This document shows positions 7,325 through 14,185 of a DNA stretch of 16,700 nucleotides, one piece after another. The stretch comes from G020354025 sp964621455 (GTDB lineage Bacteria; Fidelibacterota; Marinisomatia; SCGC-AAA003-L08; TS1B11), in assembly GCA_964621455.1 (NCBI GenBank), contig CAZULW010000050.1:1-16700 (forward strand). The letters are read 5' to 3'. The translations under genes were made by a program, and so were the position numbers. The notes below the pieces were generated by a model, which ran no database searches, had not been told where the DNA came from, and saw nothing but the letters and a program-made list of their open reading frames with translations. Each line of letters starts with the position of its first letter. Position 1 is the first letter of the stretch.

Positions 7325-7951
7325 TCGTTTTTTCCGGCCCCGCAGTATCAACAACCTGCGGCGATAGTCCCGGTACACCTGCTCCCAATCAACAGCGGCG
7401 CATGTCTCCGCTCCGTAGATCTGGAAGAACTGGTGGGTTAGATGCACTTCCAGCTCCGGGTCCCTCGCGTCGAAAGCGAGTCTGGCCAGATCAATAAGGC
7501 GGTGCCGGTGGGAGAGGTGTGGCCGGAGCCGCGCCCGGTTCAAATCCACGATAAAGACCTTGCCCGATTCGTCCACCAGGAAGTTGGCCGTGGTCAGGTC
7601 CCCGTGCTGGATGCCCCCCCGGTGCATGCGGGCAATGCTCAGGGCCAGGTCTTTCACGGCCTTTTCCATCATCTGGCTGGACGCGTCGGACTTCAGGAAG
7701 GCTCGCAGGGTCTGGTGGGGATTGATGCACTCAGTGACGAAGAAGTTTTCGAGGATGAACCCGCGTCGCCTGCGCGTGTAGACGTAAATCGGTCTGGGGG
7801 TGCGGGCGGCTACCTTATCGAGAGCCCGGGCGACTTCCCAGCTGGTCCAGGCCCGGCCGGGGAAAGTGGGGCTTAAATAGAAGTGGATGGGATGGCGCCA
7901 TCCGAACAATTTAATAACCACCGGCCCCGGCTGGGTCTCAACCTGGGCCAC
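7298..7951 (-). CDS. Kdo/LPS kinase-like protein (WaaP/KdkA-type small kinase); N-terminus probably longer
   Basis: At least 217 residues of a small eukaryotic-like kinase fold. Visible are VVIKLFG with the ATP-binding Lys14, a candidate alpha-C Glu39 (SWEVARAL), the catalytic loop HGDLTTANFLV (His116, Asp118, Asn123) and a DFG-equivalent VFIVDLNRAR (Asp136). These match lipopolysaccharide core heptose/Kdo kinases, which phosphorylate the inner core at the cytoplasmic face. The C-terminus is strongly basic (RGRKKRLRRVIRRK). The GTG at 7951 is the first standard start, yet the same frame stays open to 8101 and reads as plausible protein (LPEPLDQAGFTNRDAI, then LARKVFKRRPNLVAQ). No ATG, GTG or TTG is found there, so a rare start (for example ATC at 8080 after AGGAG) or a sequence error is possible. 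It follows coaE in the same orientation. RIO/BUD32-like kinases are the alternative. Confidence 0.78.
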   Translation of the reverse strand: MAQVETQPGPVVIKLFGWRHPIHFYLSPTFPGRAWTSWEVARALDKVAARTPRPIYVYTRRRRGFILENFFVTECINPHQTLRAFLKSDASSQMMEKAVKDLALSIARMHRGGIQHGDLTTANFLVDESGKVFIVDLNRARLRPHLSHRHRLIDLARLAFDARDPELEVHLTHQFFQIYGAETCAAVDWEQVYRDYRRRLLILRGRKKRLRRVIRRK

Positions 7952-8073
7952 CAGGTTAGGACGCCGCTTGAAGACCTTCCGGGCCAGGCAAAGGATGGCA
8001 TCGCGGTTGGTGAAGCCTGCCTGGTCCAGTGGTTCCGGCAGCCGCCCGGCTGTTACTATAGAGGTCGAGAAGT

Positions 8074-8679
8074 CTAGGATTGGAGACTCCTGCCAAGGTC
8101 GTCATAGATCGCTTGCAGCTTCTCGTGCAGTTCGTCGAGCGTGCCATTGTTCAGGATAACGAAGTCGGCCCGGGCGGCGCGCTCCTCGTCAGAGCACTGT
8201 AAGCGCATCCGTTTACGGATATCCTCTTCGGTCAGGATTCCCCCTGCCAAAGCCCGCTTGACCCGCAGCTCCTCATCGGCTACCACTGCCAGGGTGTAGT
8301 CCAGATGGCGCTCCAGGCGGGCTTCGAAGAGCAGGGGCGCGTCCACGACGAACATGGCAACTCCCCTCTGGTCGGCGGTGGCAAACTCCCGCTCCGCCGC
8401 CAGTATTACCTCAGGGTGGATTATCTTGTTGAGTCGCCGCTGCCGCTCCAGTGTGGCGAAGGCATGCGCGGCCAGCCGCCCGAAGTCGATTTCTCCTTTT
8501 TCGTTGAGCACCTCTTTGCCGAAGGCTTCGATCACCGCCTGACGCGTCGGCTTGTGGTGCTGGAGGATCAGTTTGGCTTCAATGTCGGCGTCGAATACCA
8601 GGGCCCCCCGGTCACCGAAAAAACGGGCCGCAGTGGTTTTGCCCGAACCGAGCCCCCCCGTGATCCCGATACGCAGCAT
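8074..8679 (-). CDS. coaE: Dephospho-CoA kinase
   Basis: Phosphorylates the 3' hydroxyl of dephospho-CoA with ATP, the last step of CoA synthesis, in the cytoplasm. The 201-residue protein is of normal length. It starts MLRIGITGGLGSGKTT with P-loop residues 8-16 and continues with GALVFDADIEAKLI, the conserved IIHPEVILAAEREF, VVDAPLLFEARLERHLDYTLAVV and RMRLQCSDEERAARADFVILNNG, all typical of CoaE. The ATG at 8679 has GGGAGG seven bases upstream and sits 19 nt after the adenylate kinase stop, so both are probably on one transcript. The downstream kinase frame, if its long form is real, would overlap the coaE stop. Confidence 0.96.
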   Translation of the reverse strand: MLRIGITGGLGSGKTTAARFFGDRGALVFDADIEAKLILQHHKPTRQAVIEAFGKEVLNEKGEIDFGRLAAHAFATLERQRRLNKIIHPEVILAAEREFATADQRGVAMFVVDAPLLFEARLERHLDYTLAVVADEELRVKRALAGGILTEEDIRKRMRLQCSDEERAARADFVILNNGTLDELHEKLQAIYDDLGRSLQS

Positions 8680-8698
8680 GTTCAGCCTCCCGGAGGGA

Positions 8699-9361
8699 TC
8701 AGCCCTGGCCTAGCTTTTCAGGCAGGGCCGCCAGGATGTTGTGGAAGATCTCATCCACCGTTCCCTCACCGGCCACTTCCCTGAGCAGGCCGGTGGGACG
8801 GTAGTAAGCAAGGAGGGGAGAAGTCTGTTCGCGGTAGACGTCAAACCGCTTTTTAATGGTCTCCGGGCGGTCGTCATCGCGCTGGATAATCTCGGTGCCG
8901 CCGCAGGCCTCGCACACTCCCATAGTCTTCGGCGGATTGATGACCAGGTTGTATACCGCGCCGCATTGGGCGCAGGTGCGGCGGGCGGCCAGGCGGGTAA
9001 GAATCACGTCCTGCTTGACCGAAATAGCGACAATAGCGTCGAGGGTGACGTCCAGCCGCTCCAGGATAACACCCAGCCCCACCCCCTGGGGGACCGTACG
9101 GGGAAAGCCGTCGAGGATGAAGCCGCCTGCCGCCTCCGGCCCCCGCAGCCGGGCCTCCACCATGGCCAGTATGATGTCGTCAGGTACGAGTTTGCCTTTG
9201 GCCATGATCGCCTGGGCCTGCCGGCCCAGTTCGGTTTCATCCCTGACGTGGTCCCGGAGCATGTCGCCGGTGGCCACCTGGGGAATGCCGAAGTGCTCGG
9301 CCAGGCGGCGAGCCTGGGTCCCCTTGCCGACACCCGGCGGGCCGATGAGGATCAAGCGCAT
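8699..9361 (-). CDS. adk: Adenylate kinase, zinc-type LID
   Basis: Interconverts ATP + AMP and 2 ADP in the cytoplasm. The 220-residue protein has P-loop GPPGVGKGT (7-15), the AMP-binding ATGDMLRDHVR (30-40), GFILDGFPRT (80-89), and a long LID domain with Cys130, Cys133, Cys150 and Cys153. This is the CX2C...CX2C set that binds structural zinc in many adenylate kinases. DDRPETIKKRFDVYREQTSPL follows as usual. The start is supported by GGAGGG 4 nt before the ATG. The gene lies 48 nt after the reconstructed uridine kinase stop and directly before coaE, within a run of nucleotide and cofactor kinases. Confidence 0.97.
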   Translation of the reverse strand: MRLILIGPPGVGKGTQARRLAEHFGIPQVATGDMLRDHVRDETELGRQAQAIMAKGKLVPDDIILAMVEARLRGPEAAGGFILDGFPRTVPQGVGLGVILERLDVTLDAIVAISVKQDVILTRLAARRTCAQCGAVYNLVINPPKTMGVCEACGGTEIIQRDDDRPETIKKRFDVYREQTSPLLAYYRPTGLLREVAGEGTVDEIFHNILAALPEKLGQG

Positions 9362-9409
9362 AATTCCCTCCAGTAAGAAGTCACAGTATCATCCCCGCGA
9401 TAGTGGCCG

Positions 9410-10299
9410 TCAGCCAGGAGGCCAGGACGCCGGCAGCGGGCCTCCCCATCCGGCCGCTGGGGCGGGGGGTCTGAGTCGTGGCGTGATCACTTCCCCCTTG
9501 GTCNNNNNNNNNNNNNNNNNNNNNNNNNNNNNNNNNNNNNNNNNNNNNNNNNNNNNNNNNNNNNNNNNNNNNNNNNNNNNNNNNNNNNNNNNNNNNNNNN
9601 NNNTCCGGCCGCTGGGGCGGGGGGTCTGAGTCGTGGCGTGATCACTTCCCCCTTGGTCCAGTCCTCGCCCAGCAGGACGCTGATCTTGGTCTTCAGGATG
9701 TCGATGGCAACCCGGTTGTGCCCTCCTTCGGGGATGATGATATCGGCGAACCGCTTGGTGGGTTCCACGAACTGGGCGTGCATGGGGCGCACGGTCTTGT
9801 AGTATTGGTCCACCACCGACTCAAAAGAGCGCCCCCGGACCTTCACGTCCCGCGTCATCCGGCGGATGAAGCGTACGTCATCGGCGGTATCCACATAGAT
9901 TTTGATGTCCATGAGCTCCCGGACGGCGGCTTCGGCCAGCACCAGGATACCTTCCAGGATGATAATCCGGTGGCCGCTGATGTACCGGGGTTCGGACTTG
10001 CGCGTATGAGCGGTGTAGTCGTAAATGGGGACATCCACCGACCTGCCGGCCAGGAGGGCTTGCAGGTCCTGCCGCATGCGTTCGAAGTCCACCGAATCGG
10101 GGTGGTCGAAATTGACCCGCATACGCTCAGCCGGCGTAAGGTGGCCCAGGTCGTGGTAGTAGGAATCCTGTTCCAGTACTACCACTTCGTCACGTCCCAG
10201 CTCCTTCATCAGGGCCTCGGCGATGGAGGTCTTGCCCGAGCCGGTGCCTCCCGCGATGCCGATCAGTATGGCTTTGGATTTAGGATTTCTCGAGGTCAA
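9410..10299 (-). CDS. udk: Uridine kinase, C-terminus crossing an assembly gap
   Basis: Phosphorylates uridine (and cytidine) to the monophosphate for pyrimidine salvage. Seen are the P-loop AGGTGSGKTS (about 16-25), EQDSYYHDLGHLTPAERM, VNFDHPDSVDFERM, VPIYDYTAHTRK, IIILEGILVL, DIKIYVDTADDVRFIRRMTRD and FVEPTKRFADIIIPEGGHN, all standard for Udk. The 100-N gap at 9504-9603 is flanked by identical 55-base copies. Collapsing it continues the frame to a TGA at 9410-9412, giving 244 residues with a low-complexity Pro/Ala/Gly tail (RPPAPAAGWGGPLPASWPPG). I chose TTG at 10299 (MTSRNPKSKAILIGIAGG), which overlaps the end of cdd. Longer starts back to 10392 would overlap cdd heavily. It has no good ribosome site and may rely on coupling to cdd. 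Next to cytidine deaminase it completes cytidine to UMP salvage. Confidence 0.9.
9449..9658. other. Scaffold gap (100 N) flanked by identical 55-bp copies
   Basis: Positions 9504-9603 are N. The 55 bases at 9449-9503 recur exactly at 9604-9658. The length of the flanking copy and of the N run are the same as at the first gap, so an unmerged assembler overlap is much more likely than a biological repeat. Collapsing it restores a single uridine kinase frame. Confidence 0.9.
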
Positions 10300-10669
10300 A
10301 GGGAAATGGTAATAGTTGTGAGGAATAGAACTCCTGTTGTGTATGTCCGTCAGGTCCCACCACGTAGATGGGAATCTCGCCGCACTGCTCATAAATCACC
10401 TGGCGACAGGCACCGCAGGGTGCGGAACCATCGCTCGAGACAACAGCCAGGGCCTTGAAGCTGCGCTCTCCGGATGCGATGGCGGTGAAAATGGCGACAC
10501 GTTCGGCGCACATGGTAGTGGGGAAAGCGTTGGATTCGATGTTGCAGCCCGGGTAGACCTTGCCGGATTCAGTCAGGACGGCCGCGCCCACGGGGTAGCC
10601 GCTGTGGGGCGCTATGGCTCGCTCCCGGGCCAAGCACGCCTGCCGAATGAGCTCAGGGATATTCGTCAT
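10280..10669 (-). CDS. cdd: Cytidine deaminase
   Basis: Zinc enzyme that converts cytidine and deoxycytidine to the uridine forms. The 129-residue protein is the short tetrameric type. The zinc ligands are Cys54, Cys85 and Cys88, and Glu56 is the proton shuttle, in MCAERVA (53-59) and PCGACRQV (84-91). The substrate loop GCNIESNAFPTTMCAE is intact, and the N-terminal SGYPVGAAV is the family form. The ATG overlaps the last codons of the rhomboid gene by 17 nt and only a weak AAGG precedes it. Its end overlaps the likely TTG start of uridine kinase by about 20 nt, so deaminase and kinase are probably translated together and act in sequence. Confidence 0.96.
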   Translation of the reverse strand: MTNIPELIRQACLARERAIAPHSGYPVGAAVLTESGKVYPGCNIESNAFPTTMCAERVAIFTAIASGERSFKALAVVSSDGSAPCGACRQVIYEQCGEIPIYVVGPDGHTQQEFYSSQLLPFPFDLEKS

Positions 10670-11426
10670 GCCTTAAGCGGAATTTACGGCCCCGGCTGGA
10701 AATTGCCATGTAGGAAAAACCGGCCACAAAACCGCCGATGTGCTCAAACCAAGCCACACCCCCCTCCTGCTGTGCCTGCAAGCTGAGTATGCCTGGCAGG
10801 ATCTGAATCAGGAAATAGTAACCGGCCACCACCAGGGCCGGGACGCGGATAACGGTGACAAAGAAGACGATGAACACGAGCACGTGGATCCGGGCCCGAG
10901 GGTAGCGCACCATGTAGCCCCCCAGGACGCCGAAGATGGCGCCGCTGGCACCCACCACCGGCAGCACGCTGCCGGGCGCGACCAATACCTGAAGCAGGTC
11001 TGCCGCCAAAGACGCAACCAGATAGAAAACCACAAACCGGACGTGCCCCAAGGCCCCTTCCACGTTGTCGGCGAACACGTAGAGGAAAAGCATATTGCCG
11101 ATGATGTGAAACCAGCCGCTATGGACAAAGGTGGAGGTAAGCAAAGTAAGCGGTGCCGGCAGCAGCTGAACGTCCAGGGTGATGGATCCCACAGGTCGCT
11201 CATAGATTCCGGCAATGTACTGGCGGTAATGCTCCAGCACCGTCTGGGCGTCGCTACCCCAGAAATAGGCCGGGATAAGCCCGAATCGCAGCGTAAAGGC
11301 GTGCTGGGCTATCGGACTCATCAGAAATGTCTGATAGCTAAAGACCAGCACATTCACCGCCAGTATTGCATAGGTAACGTACGGGATGAGGATGCGGGGG
11401 TTGTCGTCTTTGTAAGGAAAAAACAT
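10653..11426 (-). CDS. Rhomboid-family intramembrane serine protease
   Basis: A 257-residue inner-membrane protease with about six hydrophobic segments (about 15-35, 93-118, 131-150, 155-172, 180-212, 228-243). The catalytic Ser161 lies in GASGAIFG and the catalytic His229 in WFEHIGGF. The conserved HSGWFHIIGNM (His102, His107, Asn111) forms the oxyanion side, so the enzyme should be active. The N-terminal FFPYKDDNP is typical of the soluble-loop rhomboids of many Gram-negative phyla. Its ATG overlaps the stop of the upstream M23 peptidase gene by one base (TAATG), and its end overlaps cdd, which implies coupling along the operon. Substrate is unknown. Confidence 0.94.
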   Translation of the reverse strand: MFFPYKDDNPRILIPYVTYAILAVNVLVFSYQTFLMSPIAQHAFTLRFGLIPAYFWGSDAQTVLEHYRQYIAGIYERPVGSITLDVQLLPAPLTLLTSTFVHSGWFHIIGNMLFLYVFADNVEGALGHVRFVVFYLVASLAADLLQVLVAPGSVLPVVGASGAIFGVLGGYMVRYPRARIHVLVFIVFFVTVIRVPALVVAGYYFLIQILPGILSLQAQQEGGVAWFEHIGGFVAGFSYMAISSRGRKFRLRHDEYP

Positions 11427-13699
11427 TACTCGATGAAGAAGGCTACCTTTCTGGTGGCGGTGTTCCCCAGCTGGTCGGTGGCCGTTATGGCCATTTCATG
11501 CTCACCTGGCTTGAGCGGTGCGGGCAGGACGTAAGTTACCGTTTTCCGGTAGGTGTTATACTCGAAAATCCGGGGCTGTCCGTTCAGGGTGAGAGAGATG
11601 GCCGTCTCATCTTTTATGCCGGCTACCCGGTCATCGAGGTTAAAGCGGATTGTGCGCAGGTCCCCCTGGAGGTAAGTGGCGCCATCTCTGGGCTTCAGGA
11701 GTTCAATGACCGGCGGCTCTGTCTCCTCCAGGAGGGCAAACACCTCGCCACTGGTGGAGAGGGTGCGGTAAGCCCGCGTCTCGATGAGGTGGTCGGGGTT
11801 GGTAGAGCCGGCGGGAGTCATGAATTCCCACCCCGTGCTCTGGTCCAGGTAGAAAATGCCGGCATGTTCCGGCAGCAGGCGATTAGTGGGCGCCAGCATC
11901 TCAAGGCCCGCAGGCCCATTGTAGGGCCGGGTAAAAGGTCCAACTTTCACGGGGAGCATCACGAACCGGGCACCGTCGGGCGGGCGGGCATCGCTCCGGG
12001 AGAGCCAGACGAAAGTACTGTCATAAAACGTCCCCGGGCGGAATTCCAGCTGGAAGTTCCCGTTGGTATCGGTCAGCTGCCTGCGCTCAGCAGGAGGCAC
12101 CACTATACCTGCAACGGGCAGGCGCACCTCGTAGGCCGGATCCAGATCCACCCGGATGATCACCTCCTCCAGACCGGCCAGCTGGGACAGATAGAAGGTA
12201 GGAGAGACGAAGTTCACAGGGCTGACCATTCGGGTGGGAAACCGCTGCACGCCTTTTCCGGTGCGAAGCAGTATCTCGGGCGGCAGGGGAAGGTAGTAGT
12301 CACTGCTCACCTGAAAAATGACCCCGTTATCAAGGTGCTCGATCTGGAGGGTAAAATTACGCTGGCGGGTCACGTCTTCAACAGGAATAAGGCTGAGATG
12401 GACCGGCTCCAGTCTGGCCCCCCAACGGTCCACTCCGATGATCTGAAGGATGCGTCGCCGGCCGGTGCTTTCGGGTACCACAAACCGCTGCTGCCTTCCG
12501 GCAGGCGGCTTGACATGGTGGCTGAACTGGTCTACCAGCCGTCCCCGAATGTTGAAGAAAAAGGCGTGATACTGCCGTAGAGGGGTGCTGGAATTAAGCG
12601 TTACGATCCAGCCGTTCTCGTCATCCGACCAGTCCGCCCTGGCTTCCAGCCGGGTGGGCGGGGTGTAAGCCAACACGCCCTTGAGAACGGCCACGTTTTG
12701 ATTCCGGTCCCAAACCTTGATGTCGAAGCGGTGATACCCCGGCGTCAGTTTGAGCATCCCCCTGGAACCCGGACGAACAAACGAGAGGGAGTCACTGTCG
12801 GGGGTAGTGAAAAGGCGGTGGAAGTCCGCGCGCCGCTCTCGCCACTGGGCATAGTCCCGTTCCAGTTCCATGAGCTGGCCTTCTTCGAAACGGTAGCGGT
12901 CGAACTGGATACAGTAGCGCCGGATGCCGTCCACCGTGAGGCTCAGTCCGTACAGGGTTGGGCGATAGTGGCCCTCCGGGAGCCGGTCGTAGGCCTCCAC
13001 CGCCAGTCCGAAGGGTCCTGTGACGGCTATGGTATCGATGATCACGTAACGTTTTGTCCGGATTCTCTGCGCCGGGATAATTGAGGGCAGTGTGCTTCCG
13101 TGGGCCACCGTTTCCGGCGAGAGGGGGATAATCGCCAGGGCAGCGATTTCCGGTCCGGCGTCGTCCTCAAATTCGATGCCGTTGGCCAGGGGATTGAGGG
13201 GGCGGTTCCTGGAGTCGCGCAGCTCAAAATGCAGGTGGGGGCCGGAAATAGTGCCCGTATCCCCGGTATAACCGATAACATCTCCCCGCCGCACCGGAAT
13301 GTCAGAGCGCCCGAACCGGAGGTCCAGGGCATACCTCCCCTGACGTCCCTGGAGGGTAAGGACCCGCCGTTCCAGGCCCGGGGCGAACTTCTGCAGATGG
13401 GCATATACGGCCACCCGCTTGTCTTTCAGGCGGAGGTAGAGGGACTTGCCGTAGCCTTTGGTGCTGACCAGGAGCCGCTCCACGTACCCGTCTTCTACGG
13501 CGTAGACTTCATACCCGCTGATGCCGTTGGTGGCGATATCCAATCCCGCGTGGTATCTGCGGGGCCGCATGTCGCCGAAGGTGGCGGTGATCTTTCGGCT
13601 GGCTTCGGTGGGCCAGGTGTAATCCTGGGCCAGTCCGCTGCCAACAAACAGGAGAAGTCCCAGCGTTATGAGATGATAATGGCGGATGGAAAAGTTCAC
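11426..13699 (-). CDS. Secreted M23 (LytM) peptidase with large C-terminal beta-rich region
   Basis: A 757-residue envelope protein. Signal peptide (about 1-24, ending SGLA before QDY), then a LytM domain (about 28-175) with zinc ligands His50 and Asp54 (YHAGLDIA) and His157, and catalytic-type His101 (YAHLQKF) and His155 (GPHLHFELRD). All expected residues are present, so it may cut peptidoglycan cross-links. The remaining ~580 residues look like a string of beta-sandwich or Ig-like domains, ending with a part rich in DRVAGIKDETAISLTLNG-type sequence. This is much longer than simple LytM proteins, and many of that size act as envelope scaffolds. I chose GTG at 13699 because it opens a clean signal peptide. 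The open frame runs to 13855, but that stretch is intergenic repeat sequence. No clear ribosome site precedes the GTG. It heads a minus-strand operon. Confidence 0.85.
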   Translation of the reverse strand: MNFSIRHYHLITLGLLLFVGSGLAQDYTWPTEASRKITATFGDMRPRRYHAGLDIATNGISGYEVYAVEDGYVERLLVSTKGYGKSLYLRLKDKRVAVYAHLQKFAPGLERRVLTLQGRQGRYALDLRFGRSDIPVRRGDVIGYTGDTGTISGPHLHFELRDSRNRPLNPLANGIEFEDDAGPEIAALAIIPLSPETVAHGSTLPSIIPAQRIRTKRYVIIDTIAVTGPFGLAVEAYDRLPEGHYRPTLYGLSLTVDGIRRYCIQFDRYRFEEGQLMELERDYAQWRERRADFHRLFTTPDSDSLSFVRPGSRGMLKLTPGYHRFDIKVWDRNQNVAVLKGVLAYTPPTRLEARADWSDDENGWIVTLNSSTPLRQYHAFFFNIRGRLVDQFSHHVKPPAGRQQRFVVPESTGRRRILQIIGVDRWGARLEPVHLSLIPVEDVTRQRNFTLQIEHLDNGVIFQVSSDYYLPLPPEILLRTGKGVQRFPTRMVSPVNFVSPTFYLSQLAGLEEVIIRVDLDPAYEVRLPVAGIVVPPAERRQLTDTNGNFQLEFRPGTFYDSTFVWLSRSDARPPDGARFVMLPVKVGPFTRPYNGPAGLEMLAPTNRLLPEHAGIFYLDQSTGWEFMTPAGSTNPDHLIETRAYRTLSTSGEVFALLEETEPPVIELLKPRDGATYLQGDLRTIRFNLDDRVAGIKDETAISLTLNGQPRIFEYNTYRKTVTYVLPAPLKPGEHEMAITATDQLGNTATRKVAFFIE

Positions 13700-13758
13700 G
13701 GGGCGGAAATTTAAAGCATCGAAGCGGGGTAGGTTGGGATAATCTGGAGGGGGATGGG

Positions 13759-13779
13759 ATTGAAGATTGAGTATTGGAG
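13759..13779 (+). repeat. Degenerate heptad repeat
   Basis: Three consecutive 7-mers, ATTGAAG, ATTGAGT and ATTGGAG, lie between the M23 start and the 16-bp tandem array. Another 7-nt periodic stretch (GGCAGTA, GGCAGGG) follows at 13816-13829. Confidence 0.6.
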
Positions 13780-13834
13780 AATCTGATGGGATAACAGTAT
13801 TTAATGAGAAGAAGTGGCAGTAGGCAGGGGCAGT

Positions 13835-13882
13835 CTCAACAGTTAAACAACTCAACAGTTAAACAACTCAACAGTTAAACAA
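13835..13882 (+). repeat. Perfect tandem repeat, 3 x 16 bp
   Basis: The unit CTCAACAGTTAAACAA occurs three times without a mismatch (13835-13850, 13851-13866, 13867-13882), upstream of the M23 peptidase gene. The unit is too short and has no spacers, so it is not a CRISPR. Confidence 0.97.
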
Positions 13883-13944
13883 AGCAGCAGTAGCGCTTGA
13901 AAGGGAATAACCGCAGAGTGCGCTGAGAAGTGGCAGTAGCAGGC

Positions 13945-13965
13945 CTCGGCGTAGCCTACGGCGAG
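13945..13965 (+). repeat. Imperfect palindrome
   Basis: Arms CTCG and CGAG enclose CGTAG and CTACG, with one unpaired G on each side, giving a possible stem-loop of about 9 bp. It sits between two GGCAGT-containing stretches. Confidence 0.65.
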
Positions 13966-13981
13966 CCTGGCAGTGGCAGGG

Positions 13982-14002
13982 AATAGAAGACTAACCGCCA
14001 AG
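13982..14002 (+). repeat. TAACCGCCAAG-type repeat, copy 1
   Basis: Twenty-one bases matching 14071-14091 at 18 positions. A more distant relative, TAACCGCAGAG, is at 13908. The unit continues as CCGCCAAGAGATTTTAGCC on the far side of the inserted element at 14004-14026. Confidence 0.7.
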
Positions 14003-14003
14003 G

Positions 14004-14026
14004 CTTGCCCTGAGCTCGACGAAGGG
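14004..14026 (-). repeat. Interspersed element, copy D (nested in the CGCCAAG repeat)
   Basis: The minus strand reads CCCTTCGTCGAGCTCAGGGC plus AAG, in the same 23-nt form as copy A. It interrupts AACCGCCAAGG and CCGCCAAGAGA. Removing it rejoins two CGCCAAG units. Confidence 0.85.
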
Positions 14027-14070
14027 CCGCCAAGAGATTTTAGCCACGAATTGATACGAATCCGGCACTA

Positions 14071-14091
14071 AATAGGAGCTTAACCGCCAAG
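14071..14091 (+). repeat. TAACCGCCAAG-type repeat, copy 2
   Basis: Second copy, 89 bp from the first (18 of 21 bases equal), again followed directly by an interspersed-element copy. Confidence 0.7.
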
Positions 14092-14185
14092 CCTGTCCCT
14101 CTGGGCGTTGCCCAACGGGCAGAGCCTGAGCCCTTCATCCCGAAGTTTCGGGATTCAGGATAAACTCCGTCGAAGGGGCTTGCCC
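14091..14185 (-). repeat. Composite element, copy E, carrying two palindromic inserts
   Basis: GCCTGTCC at the left and CGTCGAAGGGGCTTGCCC at the right are the two ends of the same element in reverse orientation, but about 70 bases lie between them. That interior holds an imperfect palindrome at 14100-14123 (TCTG, CGTT, AACG, CAGA arms) and a perfect one at 14137-14154 (ATCCCGAA, GT, TTCGGGAT). Confidence 0.6.

Noticed and set aside
8741..9629. Plus-strand open frames across adk and the gap
   Set aside because: Antisense to adk and uridine kinase, both of which have complete family motifs on the minus strand.
11498..12580. A 360-codon plus-strand open frame
   Set aside because: Antisense to the M23 peptidase C-terminal region. 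High GC makes such shadow frames common, and the translation is not protein-like.
13700..13855. N-terminal extension of the M23 peptidase frame
   Set aside because: It runs through heptad and tandem repeats, and a clean signal peptide begins at GTG 13699.
13835..13882. CRISPR array
   Set aside because: Units are 16 bp and directly adjacent with no spacers, and no cas genes are present.
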